The notes below the pieces were generated by a model. That model saw only the letters and a program-made list of their open reading frames with translations, was not told the origin of the DNA and did not search any database. DNA of 64,000 nt from VGNY01 sp964549635 (GTDB lineage Bacteria > Chloroflexota > Dehalococcoidia > GIF9 > UBA5629): positions 115,256 through 179,255 of the forward strand of contig CAZJVJ010000002.1 in the NCBI GenBank assembly GCA_964549635.1, given 5' to 3'. Positions within the stretch are counted from its first letter, which is position 1, and each line of letters opens with the position of its first letter. Made by a program: the position numbers and the translations under genes. This document shows, piece after piece, positions 33,532 through 43,062 of this stretch.

Positions 33532-34164
33532 ATGAGTGATTTGCCAGAAGAAACAGTTTCACAGATTGATAAAGCAATCGAGATTCTCAGTACGGGTGGT
33601 ATTGTTGTTTACCCTACTGACACAGTCTATGGCCTGGGATGCAATGCTTTTAATATAGAAGCTGTGGAGAGGGTTTACAAAGTAAAGAAAAGACCTTTGA
33701 ATCTGCCCCTACCAGTTCTTCTGGCTGATACCTCGCAGTTAGATATGGTGGTTGACTTTGTTCCAGAAATCGCTCGATTTTTGATTAAGCGATTCTGGCC
33801 AGGTGGTCTGACACTTGTTTTGTACAAAAAAGCTTGGCTACCTGCCATTGTTACTGCTGGAAGTGACAAAGTTGCAGTACGTGTTCCCAATCATGCTGTG
33901 CCTTTAACTATCATTCGAAGGTTGGGGGCACCTATTATAGGAACGAGTGCCAACATTAGTGATAGACCTAGTCCGGTTACAGTCGAGGAGGCGAAGGAAC
34001 AGCTGGGCGAGCAAGTTGATTTATTCATTGATGCTGGCAGGTGTCCCGGTGGGATAGAATCAACCATTGTTGATGTCACCACGGAGACACCAGTAATTCT
34101 GCGGGCGGGGATTATACCTGAGAGTGAGATTAGAAGGTATGTCAGAGAATATGTCGGGGGGTGA
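33532..34164 (+). CDS. tsaC: threonylcarbamoyladenylate synthase (Sua5/YrdC)
   Basis: Makes threonylcarbamoyl-AMP for the t6A modification of tRNAs that read ANN codons. The YrdC core shows GGIVVYPTDTVYGLGCNA, KVKKRPLNLPLPVLL (the KRP motif), WPGGLTLVL, VRVPNH and GTSANISDRPSP. ATG 33532 gives 210 residues; the open frame extends upstream into the previous gene, and a GTG nearer to GGAG (33508) is possible. It ends 4 bases before rpiB. The tsaC-rpiB linkage is also found in Firmicutes (ywlC-ywlE-ywlF). Confidence 0.93.
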   Translation: MSDLPEETVSQIDKAIEILSTGGIVVYPTDTVYGLGCNAFNIEAVERVYKVKKRPLNLPLPVLLADTSQLDMVVDFVPEIARFLIKRFWPGGLTLVLYKKAWLPAIVTAGSDKVAVRVPNHAVPLTIIRRLGAPIIGTSANISDRPSPVTVEEAKEQLGEQVDLFIDAGRCPGGIESTIVDVTTETPVILRAGIIPESEIRRYVREYVGG

Positions 34165-34168
34165 GTTG

Positions 34169-34609
34169 ATGCACATAGCTGTGGGTTGTGACCATCGTGG
34201 TTTGAAACTGAAGAAAGCTATTATAGGGCTCCTCACCGAGTTAGGTCATGAATATCACGATTTTGGCTGCTATAGCACTGACCCTGTTGACTATCCTGAT
34301 ATTGCAAGAGAGGTGGCTGGGGCTGTGGCATCAGGGAAGTTCGAACACGGGATTCTGGTCTGCAGCAGCGGCATAGGTATGAGCATCGCCGCCAATAAGA
34401 TAAAAGGCATAAGAGCGGCATTGTGTTGTAACATGTTCAGCGCTCAGCGTGCCCGGCAACACAATGATGCAAACGTGCTGTGTTTAGGTGAAGATATACT
34501 AGAGCCAGGTTTAGCCTTAGATATTGTGAGGGTTTATCTTTCTTCTGTCTTTGAGGGTGGCAGACACCAGCGTCGCTTAGAAAAAATACAACATCTTGAG
34601 GTAGCTTGA
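34169..34609 (+). CDS. rpiB: ribose-5-phosphate isomerase B
   Basis: Interconverts ribose 5-phosphate and ribulose 5-phosphate. The ATG at 34169 (MHIAVGCDHRG) gives 146 residues, the family length; the longer open frame overlaps tsaC and lacks a ribosome site. GCDHRG near residue 6, the CSSGIGMSIAANKIKGIRAALC stretch (catalytic Cys near residue 64 and anion-binding Gly turn) and HNDANVLCLG near residue 97 are all present. Ends before the branched-chain amino acid operon. Confidence 0.95.
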   Translation: MHIAVGCDHRGLKLKKAIIGLLTELGHEYHDFGCYSTDPVDYPDIAREVAGAVASGKFEHGILVCSSGIGMSIAANKIKGIRAALCCNMFSAQRARQHNDANVLCLGEDILEPGLALDIVRVYLSSVFEGGRHQRRLEKIQHLEVA

Positions 34610-34701
34610 CAACAACTAGCTGCTATGCTAGTTTACTTGTTATATCTCTAACCTCCAATCAGTTAGGGCGCTTTTTATAAGTAGGAAAGGCGGTCTCAAG
34701 T
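34606..34701 (+). promoter_or_regulatory. candidate promoter region of the ilv-leu operon
   Basis: TTGACA (34606-34611) overlaps the rpiB stop; TAGTTT follows after 17 bases (34629-34634). AACTAGC and GCTAGTT (34614-34633) flank a 6-base loop and would form a hairpin over the promoter spacer. A second weak stem (CTAAC/GTTAG) is followed by GGCGCTTTTTAT near 34670, which could act as a leaky terminator. No T-box or leader peptide rich in branched-chain codons was found. Confidence 0.4.
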
Positions 34702-36369
34702 ATGTTACGTAGTGACAACGTTAAAAAGGGCATCGAAAGAGCACCACATCGGGCCTTGCTCCGAGCTCTTGGTGTATCCAGCGAGGATTTCGGAAAGCCT
34801 TTTATCGGTGTGGTGAACAGTTTCAACGAGGTGGTACCAGGCCATGTTCACCTGCGTAATATTGCTGAGGCGGTAAAGGCAGGAGTACGCAGTGAAGGTG
34901 GTGTGCCTTTTGAATTTAATACTATTGGTATCTGTGATGGAATAGCGATGAATCACCCGGGTATGAAATACAGCTTGCCCAGTCGCGAGCTGATTGCTGA
35001 TTCTATAGAGGCTATGGTTGAGGCGCATCAATTTGATGCTCTTGTATTTATTCCTAATTGTGACAAGATAGTTCCAGGTATGCTTATGGCCGCGGTAAGA
35101 TTGAATATCCCATCTATCTTTATCAGTGGTGGGCCAATGCTAGCTGGCCGTTTGAGTGAAGATAATAAGATTCGAACGGTTGACCTTGTCAGTGTGTTCA
35201 ATGCTGTAGGTGGTGTTGTTCAGGGAAAACTGACTGAATATGAGCTTGAGGAAATTGAGATTGCTGCCTGTCCCGGTTGTGGTAGCTGTTCTGGAATGTT
35301 TACTGCCAACACGATGAACTGCTTAACTGAAGCACTCGGTATGGCATTACCTGGCAATGGCACTATACCAGCTGTGGATGCCAGAAGGATTGTGTTGGCT
35401 ATGAGAACAGGAAGGCAAATTATGGCTGTGCTAAAAAAGAATCTGTTACCTAGAGATGTTATAACCAAAGATTCGATTTCGAACGCCTTTGCTGTGGATA
35501 TGGCACTTGGTGGTAGCACTAATTCTGTTCTCCATCTTATTGCGGTGGCTCATGAGGCTGGGATTGACTTTCCTTTGTCATCGATTAATGAGATAAGTCA
35601 GCGCGTGCCACATATTTGCAAACTGAGTCCAGCAAGTGAGTTACATATAGAGGACCTCGACTTAGCTGGCGGGATTCCGGCAGTTATGCACGAAATAGTG
35701 AACTCATTGAATGGAAAATGTCCCACTGTCTCTTTAATGCCTATATCGAAGCTTATAGAGAAAGCTAAAGTCAGAAACCGTGAAGTCATCAGGTCAGTAG
35801 ATGAGCCGTATTCTAAGACTGGTGGGCTAGCCATACTTTTTGGAAATCTGGCACCAGAGGGGGCAGTGGTGAAGAGCGGCGCAGTCGCTGCTGGAATGAT
35901 GGTGCATGAAGGACCGGCCAGGGTTTTTGATAATGAGGAAGAGGCGACCAAAGGTATAATGAGGAATGAAGTTAAGAAAGGCGAGGTTATCGTTATACGC
36001 TATGAGGGGCCTAAAGGTGGACCGGGTATGCGGGAAATGTTGACCCCTACCTCTCTTTTGAGCGGCATGGGACTGGATAAAGATGTAGCGCTTGTGACTG
36101 ACGGAAGATTTTCTGGTGGTACTAAGGGGGCAGCCATCGGGCATGTGTCTCCAGAGGCTGCTGACCGTGGGCCTATAGCAGCAGTAAGAAATGGCGATCT
36201 AATAAGCATAAATATACCAGCTTACAAGCTGGAGTTGAAGGTGAGTGATGTAGAGATCAAGAAGCGGTTGTCTGAGCTACCTGAGTACAAGTCTAAAATA
36301 AAGGCGGGTTATCTAAAGAGATACGTTGAGAAAGTGGGCTCAGCCAGTGCTGGAGCCGTATTTATCTAA
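34702..36369 (+). CDS. ilvD: dihydroxy-acid dehydratase
   Basis: Fe-S enzyme that dehydrates dihydroxy acids to 2-keto acids in valine and isoleucine synthesis. The 555 residues contain CDGIAMNHPGMKYSLPSREL near residue 78, PNCDKIVPGML and CPGCGSCSGMFTANTMN near residue 191, which supply the three cluster Cys, and FSGGTKGAAIGHVSPEA near the C-terminus. First gene of the ten-gene run ilvD to cimA; a weak ribosome site (GGAAAGG) precedes it. Confidence 0.97.
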   Translation: MLRSDNVKKGIERAPHRALLRALGVSSEDFGKPFIGVVNSFNEVVPGHVHLRNIAEAVKAGVRSEGGVPFEFNTIGICDGIAMNHPGMKYSLPSRELIADSIEAMVEAHQFDALVFIPNCDKIVPGMLMAAVRLNIPSIFISGGPMLAGRLSEDNKIRTVDLVSVFNAVGGVVQGKLTEYELEEIEIAACPGCGSCSGMFTANTMNCLTEALGMALPGNGTIPAVDARRIVLAMRTGRQIMAVLKKNLLPRDVITKDSISNAFAVDMALGGSTNSVLHLIAVAHEAGIDFPLSSINEISQRVPHICKLSPASELHIEDLDLAGGIPAVMHEIVNSLNGKCPTVSLMPISKLIEKAKVRNREVIRSVDEPYSKTGGLAILFGNLAPEGAVVKSGAVAAGMMVHEGPARVFDNEEEATKGIMRNEVKKGEVIVIRYEGPKGGPGMREMLTPTSLLSGMGLDKDVALVTDGRFSGGTKGAAIGHVSPEAADRGPIAAVRNGDLISINIPAYKLELKVSDVEIKKRLSELPEYKSKIKAGYLKRYVEKVGSASAGAVFI

Positions 36370-36389
36370 TCTAAATAGGTTGCCTAATT

Positions 36390-38087
36390 ATGAAGAAAAC
36401 CGGTGCACAGATTTTGTGTGAAGGCTTGGTCAGGGAAGGAGTTGAGGTTATCTTCGGCTACCCTGGTGGAGCTGTACTACCACTTTATGACGCGCTTCCG
36501 CAATATCCAACACTCAGACATATTTTAGTCCGCCACGAGCAGTGCGCTGCTCACGCTGCTGATGGTTATGCTCGAGCCACTGGAAAAGTTGGGGTCTGCT
36601 TGGCTACCTCAGGGCCAGGCGCTACGAACCTGGTGACTGGGATTGCCAATGCCTATCTTGATTCATCTCCTGTAGTTGCTATTACCGGTCAGGTGGCGAC
36701 TCCCTTCATTGGTAAGGATGCTTTCCAGGAAATAGATATTACAGGTATTACTCTTCCTATCACCAAGCATAACTATCTTGTTCTTGATGTTACGAAGTTA
36801 GCTAGAGTGGTTAAAGAGGCCTTCTATATCGCGCAAACGGGTAGGCCAGGTCCGGTACTTATTGATATACCACGCGATGTTTTACAACGAGAGACAGAGT
36901 TTGTCTATCCAGATAGCGTAAATTTGCCTGGCTATAAACCAATCTTATACGGTCACCCTGCTCAGATTAAGAGGGCAACCGAAATGATAAACGGAGCGGA
37001 ACGCCCCGTCATCATTGCAGGCAGAGGTGTAATAATTTCAAAAGCCTTTGAGGAGCTTAGGGAGCTGGCTGAGAAGGCGCAGATACCGGTAATTACTACT
37101 TTCTTGGGGATCGGGAGTTTTCCAGAGACCCATGTATTGAGCTTTGGCTGGCTGGGAATGCATGGCATGGCTTATGCCAACAAGGCTGTGCATAATGCTG
37201 ACGTAATTCTTGCAATCGGAATGAGGTTTGATGACCGGGCTACTGGGGTGGTAAGTGCTTTTGCACCACAAGCTCGCATAGTCCACATAGATATTGACCC
37301 TGCCGAGATAGGCAAGAATGTGCGGGTGGATGTGCCTATAGTTGGCGATGTCAAAAATGTGCTCAAGGCGCTAAACCAGCAAGTCATTCCACGAGAACAT
37401 GCGGAGTGGTTAAATCGACTGGACAAGTGGCGGCAGGAACATCCGGCATTAGAAATCAGGGAAACTGAATCCTTGTTACCGCAGTATGTTATCCGTCAGA
37501 TTTATGAGATTACCAATGGTGTTGCCACTATAGTTACCGGCGTTGGCCAAAATCAGATGTGGGCAGGACAGTTCTTTTTCTATGATAGGCCGAATAGTTT
37601 GATTTCCGCAGGGGGTTTAGGCACCATGGGGTTTGAGCTTCCAGGGGCTATTGGTGCCAAGGTTGGTCGTCCTGATGAGACAGTTTGGTGCATTGCCGGT
37701 GATGGTGGTTTTCAAATGACTATACAGGAACTAGCCACGGTGGTTCAGGAGAATGTAGCTATTAAAATAGCTATTATCAATAACGGTTATTTGGGTATGG
37801 TAAGGCAGTGGCAGCAATTGTTCTACGGACGGCGCTATGTCTGTACACGACTCTCTGGCCCAGATTTTGTGAAGATCGCTGAGGCCTATGGCATTCCCGC
37901 GTTAAGAGTGAAGAATAAAGCAGAGGTAACTCCAGCGATAGAAAAGGCGATGGAACACAATGGACCGTTCCTCATTGATTTTGTTGTTGAGCCTGAAGAG
38001 TGTGTTTTTCCCATAGTCCCACCGGGCGCAGCTCTAGTTGAGGCTATTGAAATGCCAAGGCCAGAGAAGGTGACCCCTTCAAATTAA
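36390..38087 (+). CDS. ilvB: acetolactate synthase large subunit
   Basis: ThDP enzyme that condenses pyruvate with itself or 2-ketobutyrate. The 565 residues have FGYPGGAVLPLYDAL near residue 22 with the catalytic Glu later in VRHEQCAAHAADGYARATG, the central FAD-binding domain and the ThDP motif GDGGFQMTIQEL...NNGYLGMVRQW near residue 437. It follows ilvD by 20 bases and is followed by its regulatory subunit ilvN. Confidence 0.97.
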   Translation: MKKTGAQILCEGLVREGVEVIFGYPGGAVLPLYDALPQYPTLRHILVRHEQCAAHAADGYARATGKVGVCLATSGPGATNLVTGIANAYLDSSPVVAITGQVATPFIGKDAFQEIDITGITLPITKHNYLVLDVTKLARVVKEAFYIAQTGRPGPVLIDIPRDVLQRETEFVYPDSVNLPGYKPILYGHPAQIKRATEMINGAERPVIIAGRGVIISKAFEELRELAEKAQIPVITTFLGIGSFPETHVLSFGWLGMHGMAYANKAVHNADVILAIGMRFDDRATGVVSAFAPQARIVHIDIDPAEIGKNVRVDVPIVGDVKNVLKALNQQVIPREHAEWLNRLDKWRQEHPALEIRETESLLPQYVIRQIYEITNGVATIVTGVGQNQMWAGQFFFYDRPNSLISAGGLGTMGFELPGAIGAKVGRPDETVWCIAGDGGFQMTIQELATVVQENVAIKIAIINNGYLGMVRQWQQLFYGRRYVCTRLSGPDFVKIAEAYGIPALRVKNKAEVTPAIEKAMEHNGPFLIDFVVEPEECVFPIVPPGAALVEAIEMPRPEKVTPSN

Positions 38088-38114
38088 TATAGAGTTTGAA
38101 ATGAGGAGGGATAG

Positions 38115-38687
38115 TTGGCTACGACAAAGCATACCTTGATCGCTTTGGTGGAAGATAAGCCCGGGGTGCTCAATCGTGTGTCTAGTCTTTTCCGACGACG
38201 CAACTTCAATATCGAGAGCATTGCTGTAGGACAATCTGAACAGCCAAGTTTCTCTCGGATGACAATTGTGGTAGAAGGCGATGATGCCAAAGTGGAGCAG
38301 GTCCGGAAACAGTTGGATAAGGTTATAGAAGTGGTCAAGATAGTAGACATAACTCACGATAATTCAGTGGCACGAGAGCTAGCGTTGATTAAAGTAAAAG
38401 CTACGGCTTCCACGAGGAGTGAAATAATTCAGATTGTAGACATCTTTAGGGCCAATATTGTAGATGTTTCTGTTGACTCGCTGATAGTGGAAGTTACTGG
38501 AGACGAGGATAAAGTCAATTCGTTGCTGGAACTTCTCCGTGGCTTTGGTATTAGGGAGATAGCCAGGACTGGCAGGGTTGCTTTAACGCGTGGAGGTGTT
38601 GGGCCACTGGAAGTGGAAGATGTTAAAATGCTGAAGTCACTACCGAAGCCCACCGTACGGGAAACAGAAACTGCGCCTGACTGGTGA
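38115..38687 (+). CDS. ilvN: acetolactate synthase small (regulatory) subunit
   Basis: ACT-domain subunit that activates IlvB and senses valine. The 190 residues start with HTLIALVEDKPGVLNRVSSLFRRRNFNIESIAVG, the ACT domain, and go on with a second ACT-like half. The start is TTG 38115 with GAGGAGG 7 bases upstream; no ATG lies nearby in frame. A C-terminal extension of about 25 residues (ending ETETAPDW) is somewhat long. Confidence 0.96.
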   Translation: MATTKHTLIALVEDKPGVLNRVSSLFRRRNFNIESIAVGQSEQPSFSRMTIVVEGDDAKVEQVRKQLDKVIEVVKIVDITHDNSVARELALIKVKATASTRSEIIQIVDIFRANIVDVSVDSLIVEVTGDEDKVNSLLELLRGFGIREIARTGRVALTRGGVGPLEVEDVKMLKSLPKPTVRETETAPDW

Positions 38688-38745
38688 TTTATAGACCGGA
38701 CAATTCTGTTCCAATAGTCTCATAAAAATCGTTAAGGAGGGTACT

Positions 38746-39738
38746 GTGGCCACAATATATTACGAAAAAGATGCAAATTTGAATTTATTAAAGGGCAAGA
38801 CAATCGGGATCATCGGCTTTGGTAGTCAAGGACATGCTCATGCTCAGAATTTGAGAGACAGTGGATGTGATGTAAGTGTTGCTGAAGCTAAAGGTACCGA
38901 GGGCTGGAAAAATGCTGAAAAGGCTGGTTTCAAGGTTGCTGATGCCACCAATGTGGCTAAAGAGGCAGATATCATAGTCATGCTTGTCCCTGATGTTATG
39001 CAACCGAGAGTCTACCATGAGTCGATTGAAAAGGGGTTGTCGAAGGGTAAAATGCTGATGTTTGCTCATGGGTTTAATATACACTTCGGTCAGATAGTGC
39101 CACCTGAAGAAGTGGACGTAACCATGATTGCTCCAAAGTGCCCGGGCCATATGTTGCGACGACTTTACACAGAGGGTTCTGGAGCACCGGCTCTTGTGGC
39201 TGTTCATCAGGATGCTACCGGCGAGGCGCGGGATATCGCTCTGGCCTATGCCAAGGGTATAGGATGTGCCAAAGCCGGAATCATAGAGACCACTTTTGCC
39301 GAGGAGACTGAGACTGACCTCTTTGGTGAGCAGACGGTGCTCTGTGGTGGGATTACCTCTCTGGTTAAGGCTGGATTTGAGGTTCTGGTGGAAGCTGGTT
39401 ACCAGCCGGAAATTGCTTATTTTGAGTGTTTTCATGAACTTAAACTTATCGTTGATTTGATGTATCAAGGGGGCATGAGCTATATGCGGTATTCAGTTAG
39501 TGATACAGCTGAATACGGTGATTACACTCGAGGGCCACGTGTCATTGATGACTTGGTCAAGGATGAGATGCGGCAAATTCTTGCTGAAATCCAGAGTGGC
39601 AGCTTTGCCAGGGAGTGGATTTTGGAGAATCAAGCCAATCGTCCCGTCTACAACGCATTAAAACGTAGGGAAAGTGAACACGAAATCGAGATTGTGGGCA
39701 AGAAACTCAGAAGTATGATGCCTTGGCTTAAAGCTTGA
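38746..39738 (+). CDS. ilvC: ketol-acid reductoisomerase
   Basis: Converts acetolactate to dihydroxy-isovalerate with NADPH. The 330 residues are the short class I form: GFGSQGHAHAQNLRDSG near residue 25 binds the cofactor, GHMLRRLYTEGSGAPALVAVHQ near residue 131, and ETDLFGEQTVLCGG plus FECFHELKLIVDLMYQGG supply the metal-binding acids. Start is GTG 38746 with AAGGAGGG. The loop after the GxGxxG strand (VAEAKGTEGW) lacks the Ser pair typical of NADPH enzymes, so the cofactor choice may be relaxed. Confidence 0.96.
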   Translation: MATIYYEKDANLNLLKGKTIGIIGFGSQGHAHAQNLRDSGCDVSVAEAKGTEGWKNAEKAGFKVADATNVAKEADIIVMLVPDVMQPRVYHESIEKGLSKGKMLMFAHGFNIHFGQIVPPEEVDVTMIAPKCPGHMLRRLYTEGSGAPALVAVHQDATGEARDIALAYAKGIGCAKAGIIETTFAEETETDLFGEQTVLCGGITSLVKAGFEVLVEAGYQPEIAYFECFHELKLIVDLMYQGGMSYMRYSVSDTAEYGDYTRGPRVIDDLVKDEMRQILAEIQSGSFAREWILENQANRPVYNALKRRESEHEIEIVGKKLRSMMPWLKA

Positions 39739-39750
39739 TTAAAGTGATTT

Positions 39751-41286
39751 ATGGACAAAGTTATTATTTTTGATACTACATTACGTGATGGTGAGCAAGC
39801 GGCTGGAGCGGGTTTAAGTGCCCGGGAGAAATTGGATATCGCTAAGCAGCTGGAGAAGCTGGGTGTCGATGTTATCGAGGCTGGCTTTCCTATAAGTTCA
39901 CCAGGCGATTTTGAGGCGGTCGAGCTTATTTCAAAGGAAGTCAAGGGTTCGATTGTCTGCGCTTTGGCCCATGCCAGTCCTGAGGCAATAGATAAAGCGT
40001 GGGAGGCAATAAAGGAGGCAAAAAGTCCCAGGATTCACATATTTTTATCCGCTTCAGATATACATCTTTTTTATCAGCTAAAAAAGACCCGTGATGAAAT
40101 TTTGCAGATTTCACATAACATGGTAGCTCGGGCTAAGAGGTACACGCATGATGTGGAGTTCTCGCCGATGGATGCTAGCCGCACCGAACCTGCATTTATC
40201 TACCAGATAGTCGAAGCGGTTATTGAAGCTGGGGCAACCACAGTAAATATTCCGGACACTGTCGGGTATGCCCTTCCTCAGGAGTTTGGCGACCTGATTG
40301 AAGGCATTTTCAAGAATGTGCCCAACATAAGCAAAGCTGTGGTTAGTATCCACTGCCATGACGATCTGGGCTTGGCGGTAGCTAATAGTCTTGAAGCAAT
40401 CCGGAGGGGTGCAAGACAGGTGGAATGCACGATCAATGGGATCGGTGAAAGGGCAGGCAATGCTGCTTTGGAAGAAATTGTTATGGCGCTCAAAACCAGA
40501 AAGGACTTTTTTAATCTGAGTACTAATATCGATACCACGCAGATTTATAAAACGAGCCGGCTGGTGAGTGAGCTCACCGGGTTTGTTGTTCAGCCCAATA
40601 AAGCCATCATTGGTGCCAATGCGTTCCGTCACCAATCAGGCATCCATCAAGATGGAGTGATAAAGAAAGCAATTACATACGAGATTATAGACCCGAAGTC
40701 TGTGGGCATTCCAGCCAGCAGCCTTGTTTTGGGAAAACTCAGCGGTAGGCACGCTTTTAAGGAGCGATTGGCTGAGCTTGGCTATGTTTTGAGCGATAAG
40801 GACTTCAATCACGCCTTTAAAGCTTTCAAAGAGCTGGCTGATAAGAAGCGGGAGGTTACTGAACGTGATATTGAATCTTTGATAGCTGAGGAAATGCGCA
40901 CTGCCTTGGAGGTCTATCATCTCGATCATGTGGAGGTTTCTTGCGGTAATCGTAGCATACCTACAGCCACGGTGAGGCTCGTAGCTCCTGATGGACAGGT
41001 TCTGGCTGATGCTGCTTTAGGTACCGGACCCGTTGATGCTGTATACAAGGCTATTAATCGTCTAGTCGGAGTGCCCAATAAGCTTATCGAGTTTACCGTT
41101 AGGTCGGTAACCGAAGGTATTGATGCCATAGGCGAGGTATTGATTAGGATAGAAAGCGATGGCGTAACGTATACTGGACGTGGTGCTGATACAGATATTA
41201 TCGTTGCCAGCGCTAAAGCCTATATGAATGCCTTGAATCGACTACTGGCAGCCAAAAAAGCAAGGGAGGACAAGGGGGGCTCTTGA
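39751..41286 (+). CDS. leuA: 2-isopropylmalate synthase
   Basis: First step of leucine synthesis, acetyl-CoA plus 2-ketoisovalerate. The 511 residues start DTTLRDGEQAAGAGLS, have SIHCHDDLGLAVANSLEAI near residue 199 with the metal-binding HxH pattern, NGIGERAGNAALEEI near residue 230, and a C-terminal regulatory domain from about residue 390 (with GRGADTDIIVASAKAYMNALN). The stop overlaps the mgtC-like start (TGATG). Confidence 0.95.
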   Translation: MDKVIIFDTTLRDGEQAAGAGLSAREKLDIAKQLEKLGVDVIEAGFPISSPGDFEAVELISKEVKGSIVCALAHASPEAIDKAWEAIKEAKSPRIHIFLSASDIHLFYQLKKTRDEILQISHNMVARAKRYTHDVEFSPMDASRTEPAFIYQIVEAVIEAGATTVNIPDTVGYALPQEFGDLIEGIFKNVPNISKAVVSIHCHDDLGLAVANSLEAIRRGARQVECTINGIGERAGNAALEEIVMALKTRKDFFNLSTNIDTTQIYKTSRLVSELTGFVVQPNKAIIGANAFRHQSGIHQDGVIKKAITYEIIDPKSVGIPASSLVLGKLSGRHAFKERLAELGYVLSDKDFNHAFKAFKELADKKREVTERDIESLIAEEMRTALEVYHLDHVEVSCGNRSIPTATVRLVAPDGQVLADAALGTGPVDAVYKAINRLVGVPNKLIEFTVRSVTEGIDAIGEVLIRIESDGVTYTGRGADTDIIVASAKAYMNALNRLLAAKKAREDKGGS

Positions 41287-41690
41287 TGAGATTAGAATTA
41301 GAGATAATTCTTCGTTTGTTGCTGGCGGCAGCCCTCGGGGCTGGGATTGGCTATCAGAGAGAGCGAGCTCGCAAGCCAGCCGGGCTGCGCACTCATATCC
41401 TGATCTGCCTGGGTTCTGCCCTCTTTACTGTGGTTTCGGTTTTTGGTTTTGCTAATGGAGCAGATGTGACCAGAGTTGCTGCTGGGGTGGTAACCGGTAT
41501 TGGTTTTCTAGGTGCTGGAGTTATATTGCGTGGTGTGCGAGGTGATCAGCTAGTTGGTATAACCACTGCGGCGAGCGTGTGGGTTACGGCAGCGATAGGT
41601 TTGGCTGCTGGTACAGGGATGTATCTTGTAGCCTTAATTTCCGCTGTGGTTGCTATACTGGTGTTGATGATTCCCAAAGTGAAAGGATGA
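41286..41690 (+). CDS. MgtC/SapB family membrane protein
   Basis: Short MgtC-domain protein of 134 residues with four hydrophobic segments. The family signature GAGIGYQRERARKPAGLRTH lies near residue 18, and TGIGFLGAGVILR near residue 72. The soluble C-terminal domain of virulence MgtC is absent. Its ATG overlaps the leuA stop and leuC follows after 23 bases, so it is embedded in the leucine operon. MgtC homologues act in magnesium limitation or as membrane regulators; the reason for this location is unknown. Confidence 0.88.
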   Translation: MRLELEIILRLLLAAALGAGIGYQRERARKPAGLRTHILICLGSALFTVVSVFGFANGADVTRVAAGVVTGIGFLGAGVILRGVRGDQLVGITTAASVWVTAAIGLAAGTGMYLVALISAVVAILVLMIPKVKG

Positions 41691-41713
41691 GTTAAAAACC
41701 GAGGTGGCGTTTC

Positions 41714-42970
41714 TTGACTTTAGCTGAGAAGATCTTGGCAGCCCATTCAGGCAAAGACAGAGTCAGCCCTGGTGAGTTTTTAAACGTCAGGGTTGATTTG
41801 GTTTTGGCAAATGACGTTACTGCTCCACTGGCAATTAAGGAATTTCAGCGTTTGGGAGTGAACAGAATTTATGATCCCGAGAGAATAGTCATAGTGCCTG
41901 ACCATTTCTGTCCTAATAAAGACATACTGTCTGCTGAGCAGGCTAAAGCAATACGAGAATTTGCCCGACAACATGGCTTGGTCTATTTCGAAGTTGGCAG
42001 GATGGGTATCGAGCACGTGCTTTTGCCTGAGCAAGGCATGGTATTGCCCGGGGAGGTAGTAATCGGTGCCGATTCACATACCTGCACTTATGGAGCTTTG
42101 GGAGCTTTTGCCACAGGTATGGGATCAACCGATATTGCTGTGGCTATGGCTACTGGGGAAATATGGATGAAGGTACCCCCGACTGTAAAGTTTATATATA
42201 GTGGGAAGTTGGGAAATTGGGTTGGTGGCAAGGACCTTATCCTTTATACCATCGGTGATATCGGCGTCGATGGCGCTCTTTACGCAGCAATGGAGTTCAC
42301 TGGCGAGGTGATCGATGAACTGTCTATGGACGGACGTTTTACAATGGCGAATATGGCAGTTGAAGCTGGGGCTAAGGCTGGTATCTTTAGGGTAGATGGT
42401 AAAACAAAAAAATATGTCAAGACAAAAGCCCGTCGTCCCTACAAGGTGTATGAATCGGACAAAGATGCCGAATATGCTAAGGTAATTGAGTATGACGTTT
42501 CAAAGATTGAGCCGCAGGTAGCCTTTCCACATTTACCTTCAAATGTCAAGCCAATAAGCCAGATAGGAAATATAAAAATTGACCAGGTGGTAATCGGGAG
42601 TTGTACCAATGGTCGTTTGGATGACCTGAGGCTGGCTGCCAGAATACTTAAAGGAAGGCAGGTTAGTCCGGAGGTGCGGTGTATTATTATCCCTGGCACT
42701 CAGCAGGTGTATTTGGATGCGTTGCGTGAGGGTTTGATAGAAACCTTTATTAAAGCTGGTGCGGTGGTCAGTACGCCCACATGTGGGCCTTGTCTGGGCG
42801 GGTATATGGGTGTTCTAGCTGCGGGGGAGAAGTGTATATCTACGACGAATCGTAACTTCGTTGGCAGGATGGGTAGCCCGAAGTCTGAAGTCTATCTGGC
42901 AAATCCAGCCGTGGCTGCTTCCAGTGCTATTTTGGGCAGCATAGCCAGCCCAGAGGAGGTACTAGATTAA
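41714..42970 (+). CDS. leuC: 3-isopropylmalate dehydratase large subunit
   Basis: Aconitase-family [4Fe-4S] subunit that isomerises isopropylmalate; with LeuD also serves the citramalate path. The 418 residues are the short two-subunit form. GADSHTCTYGALGAFATGMGSTD near residue 118, GSCTNGRLDDLRLAA near residue 295 and CGPCLGGYMG near residue 356 provide the cluster Cys and active-site residues. Start TTG 41714 with GAGGTGG. Unlike other junctions in the operon, 171 bases separate it from leuD. Confidence 0.95.
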   Translation: MTLAEKILAAHSGKDRVSPGEFLNVRVDLVLANDVTAPLAIKEFQRLGVNRIYDPERIVIVPDHFCPNKDILSAEQAKAIREFARQHGLVYFEVGRMGIEHVLLPEQGMVLPGEVVIGADSHTCTYGALGAFATGMGSTDIAVAMATGEIWMKVPPTVKFIYSGKLGNWVGGKDLILYTIGDIGVDGALYAAMEFTGEVIDELSMDGRFTMANMAVEAGAKAGIFRVDGKTKKYVKTKARRPYKVYESDKDAEYAKVIEYDVSKIEPQVAFPHLPSNVKPISQIGNIKIDQVVIGSCTNGRLDDLRLAARILKGRQVSPEVRCIIIPGTQQVYLDALREGLIETFIKAGAVVSTPTCGPCLGGYMGVLAAGEKCISTTNRNFVGRMGSPKSEVYLANPAVAASSAILGSIASPEEVLD

Positions 42971-43008
42971 ATACTTGTGTGCTGTCAAAAATTGTATTAA
43001 GAGGACTC

Positions 43009-43062
43009 ATGGGCTATAGTCTTTGTTATGTTTGTTGGCTGTTCATGACTGTCTCCCTGTAG
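43009..43062 (+). CDS. 17-codon ORF between leuC and leuD, doubtful
   Basis: AAGAGG (42999-43004) precedes an ATG that opens a 17-codon hydrophobic frame (starts MGYSLCYVCW) ending at TAG. It is the only frame with a ribosome site in the 171-base gap. It has two Leu codons and no stem that would suggest attenuation, so it may be chance. Confidence 0.2.
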   Translation: MGYSLCYVCWLFMTVSL

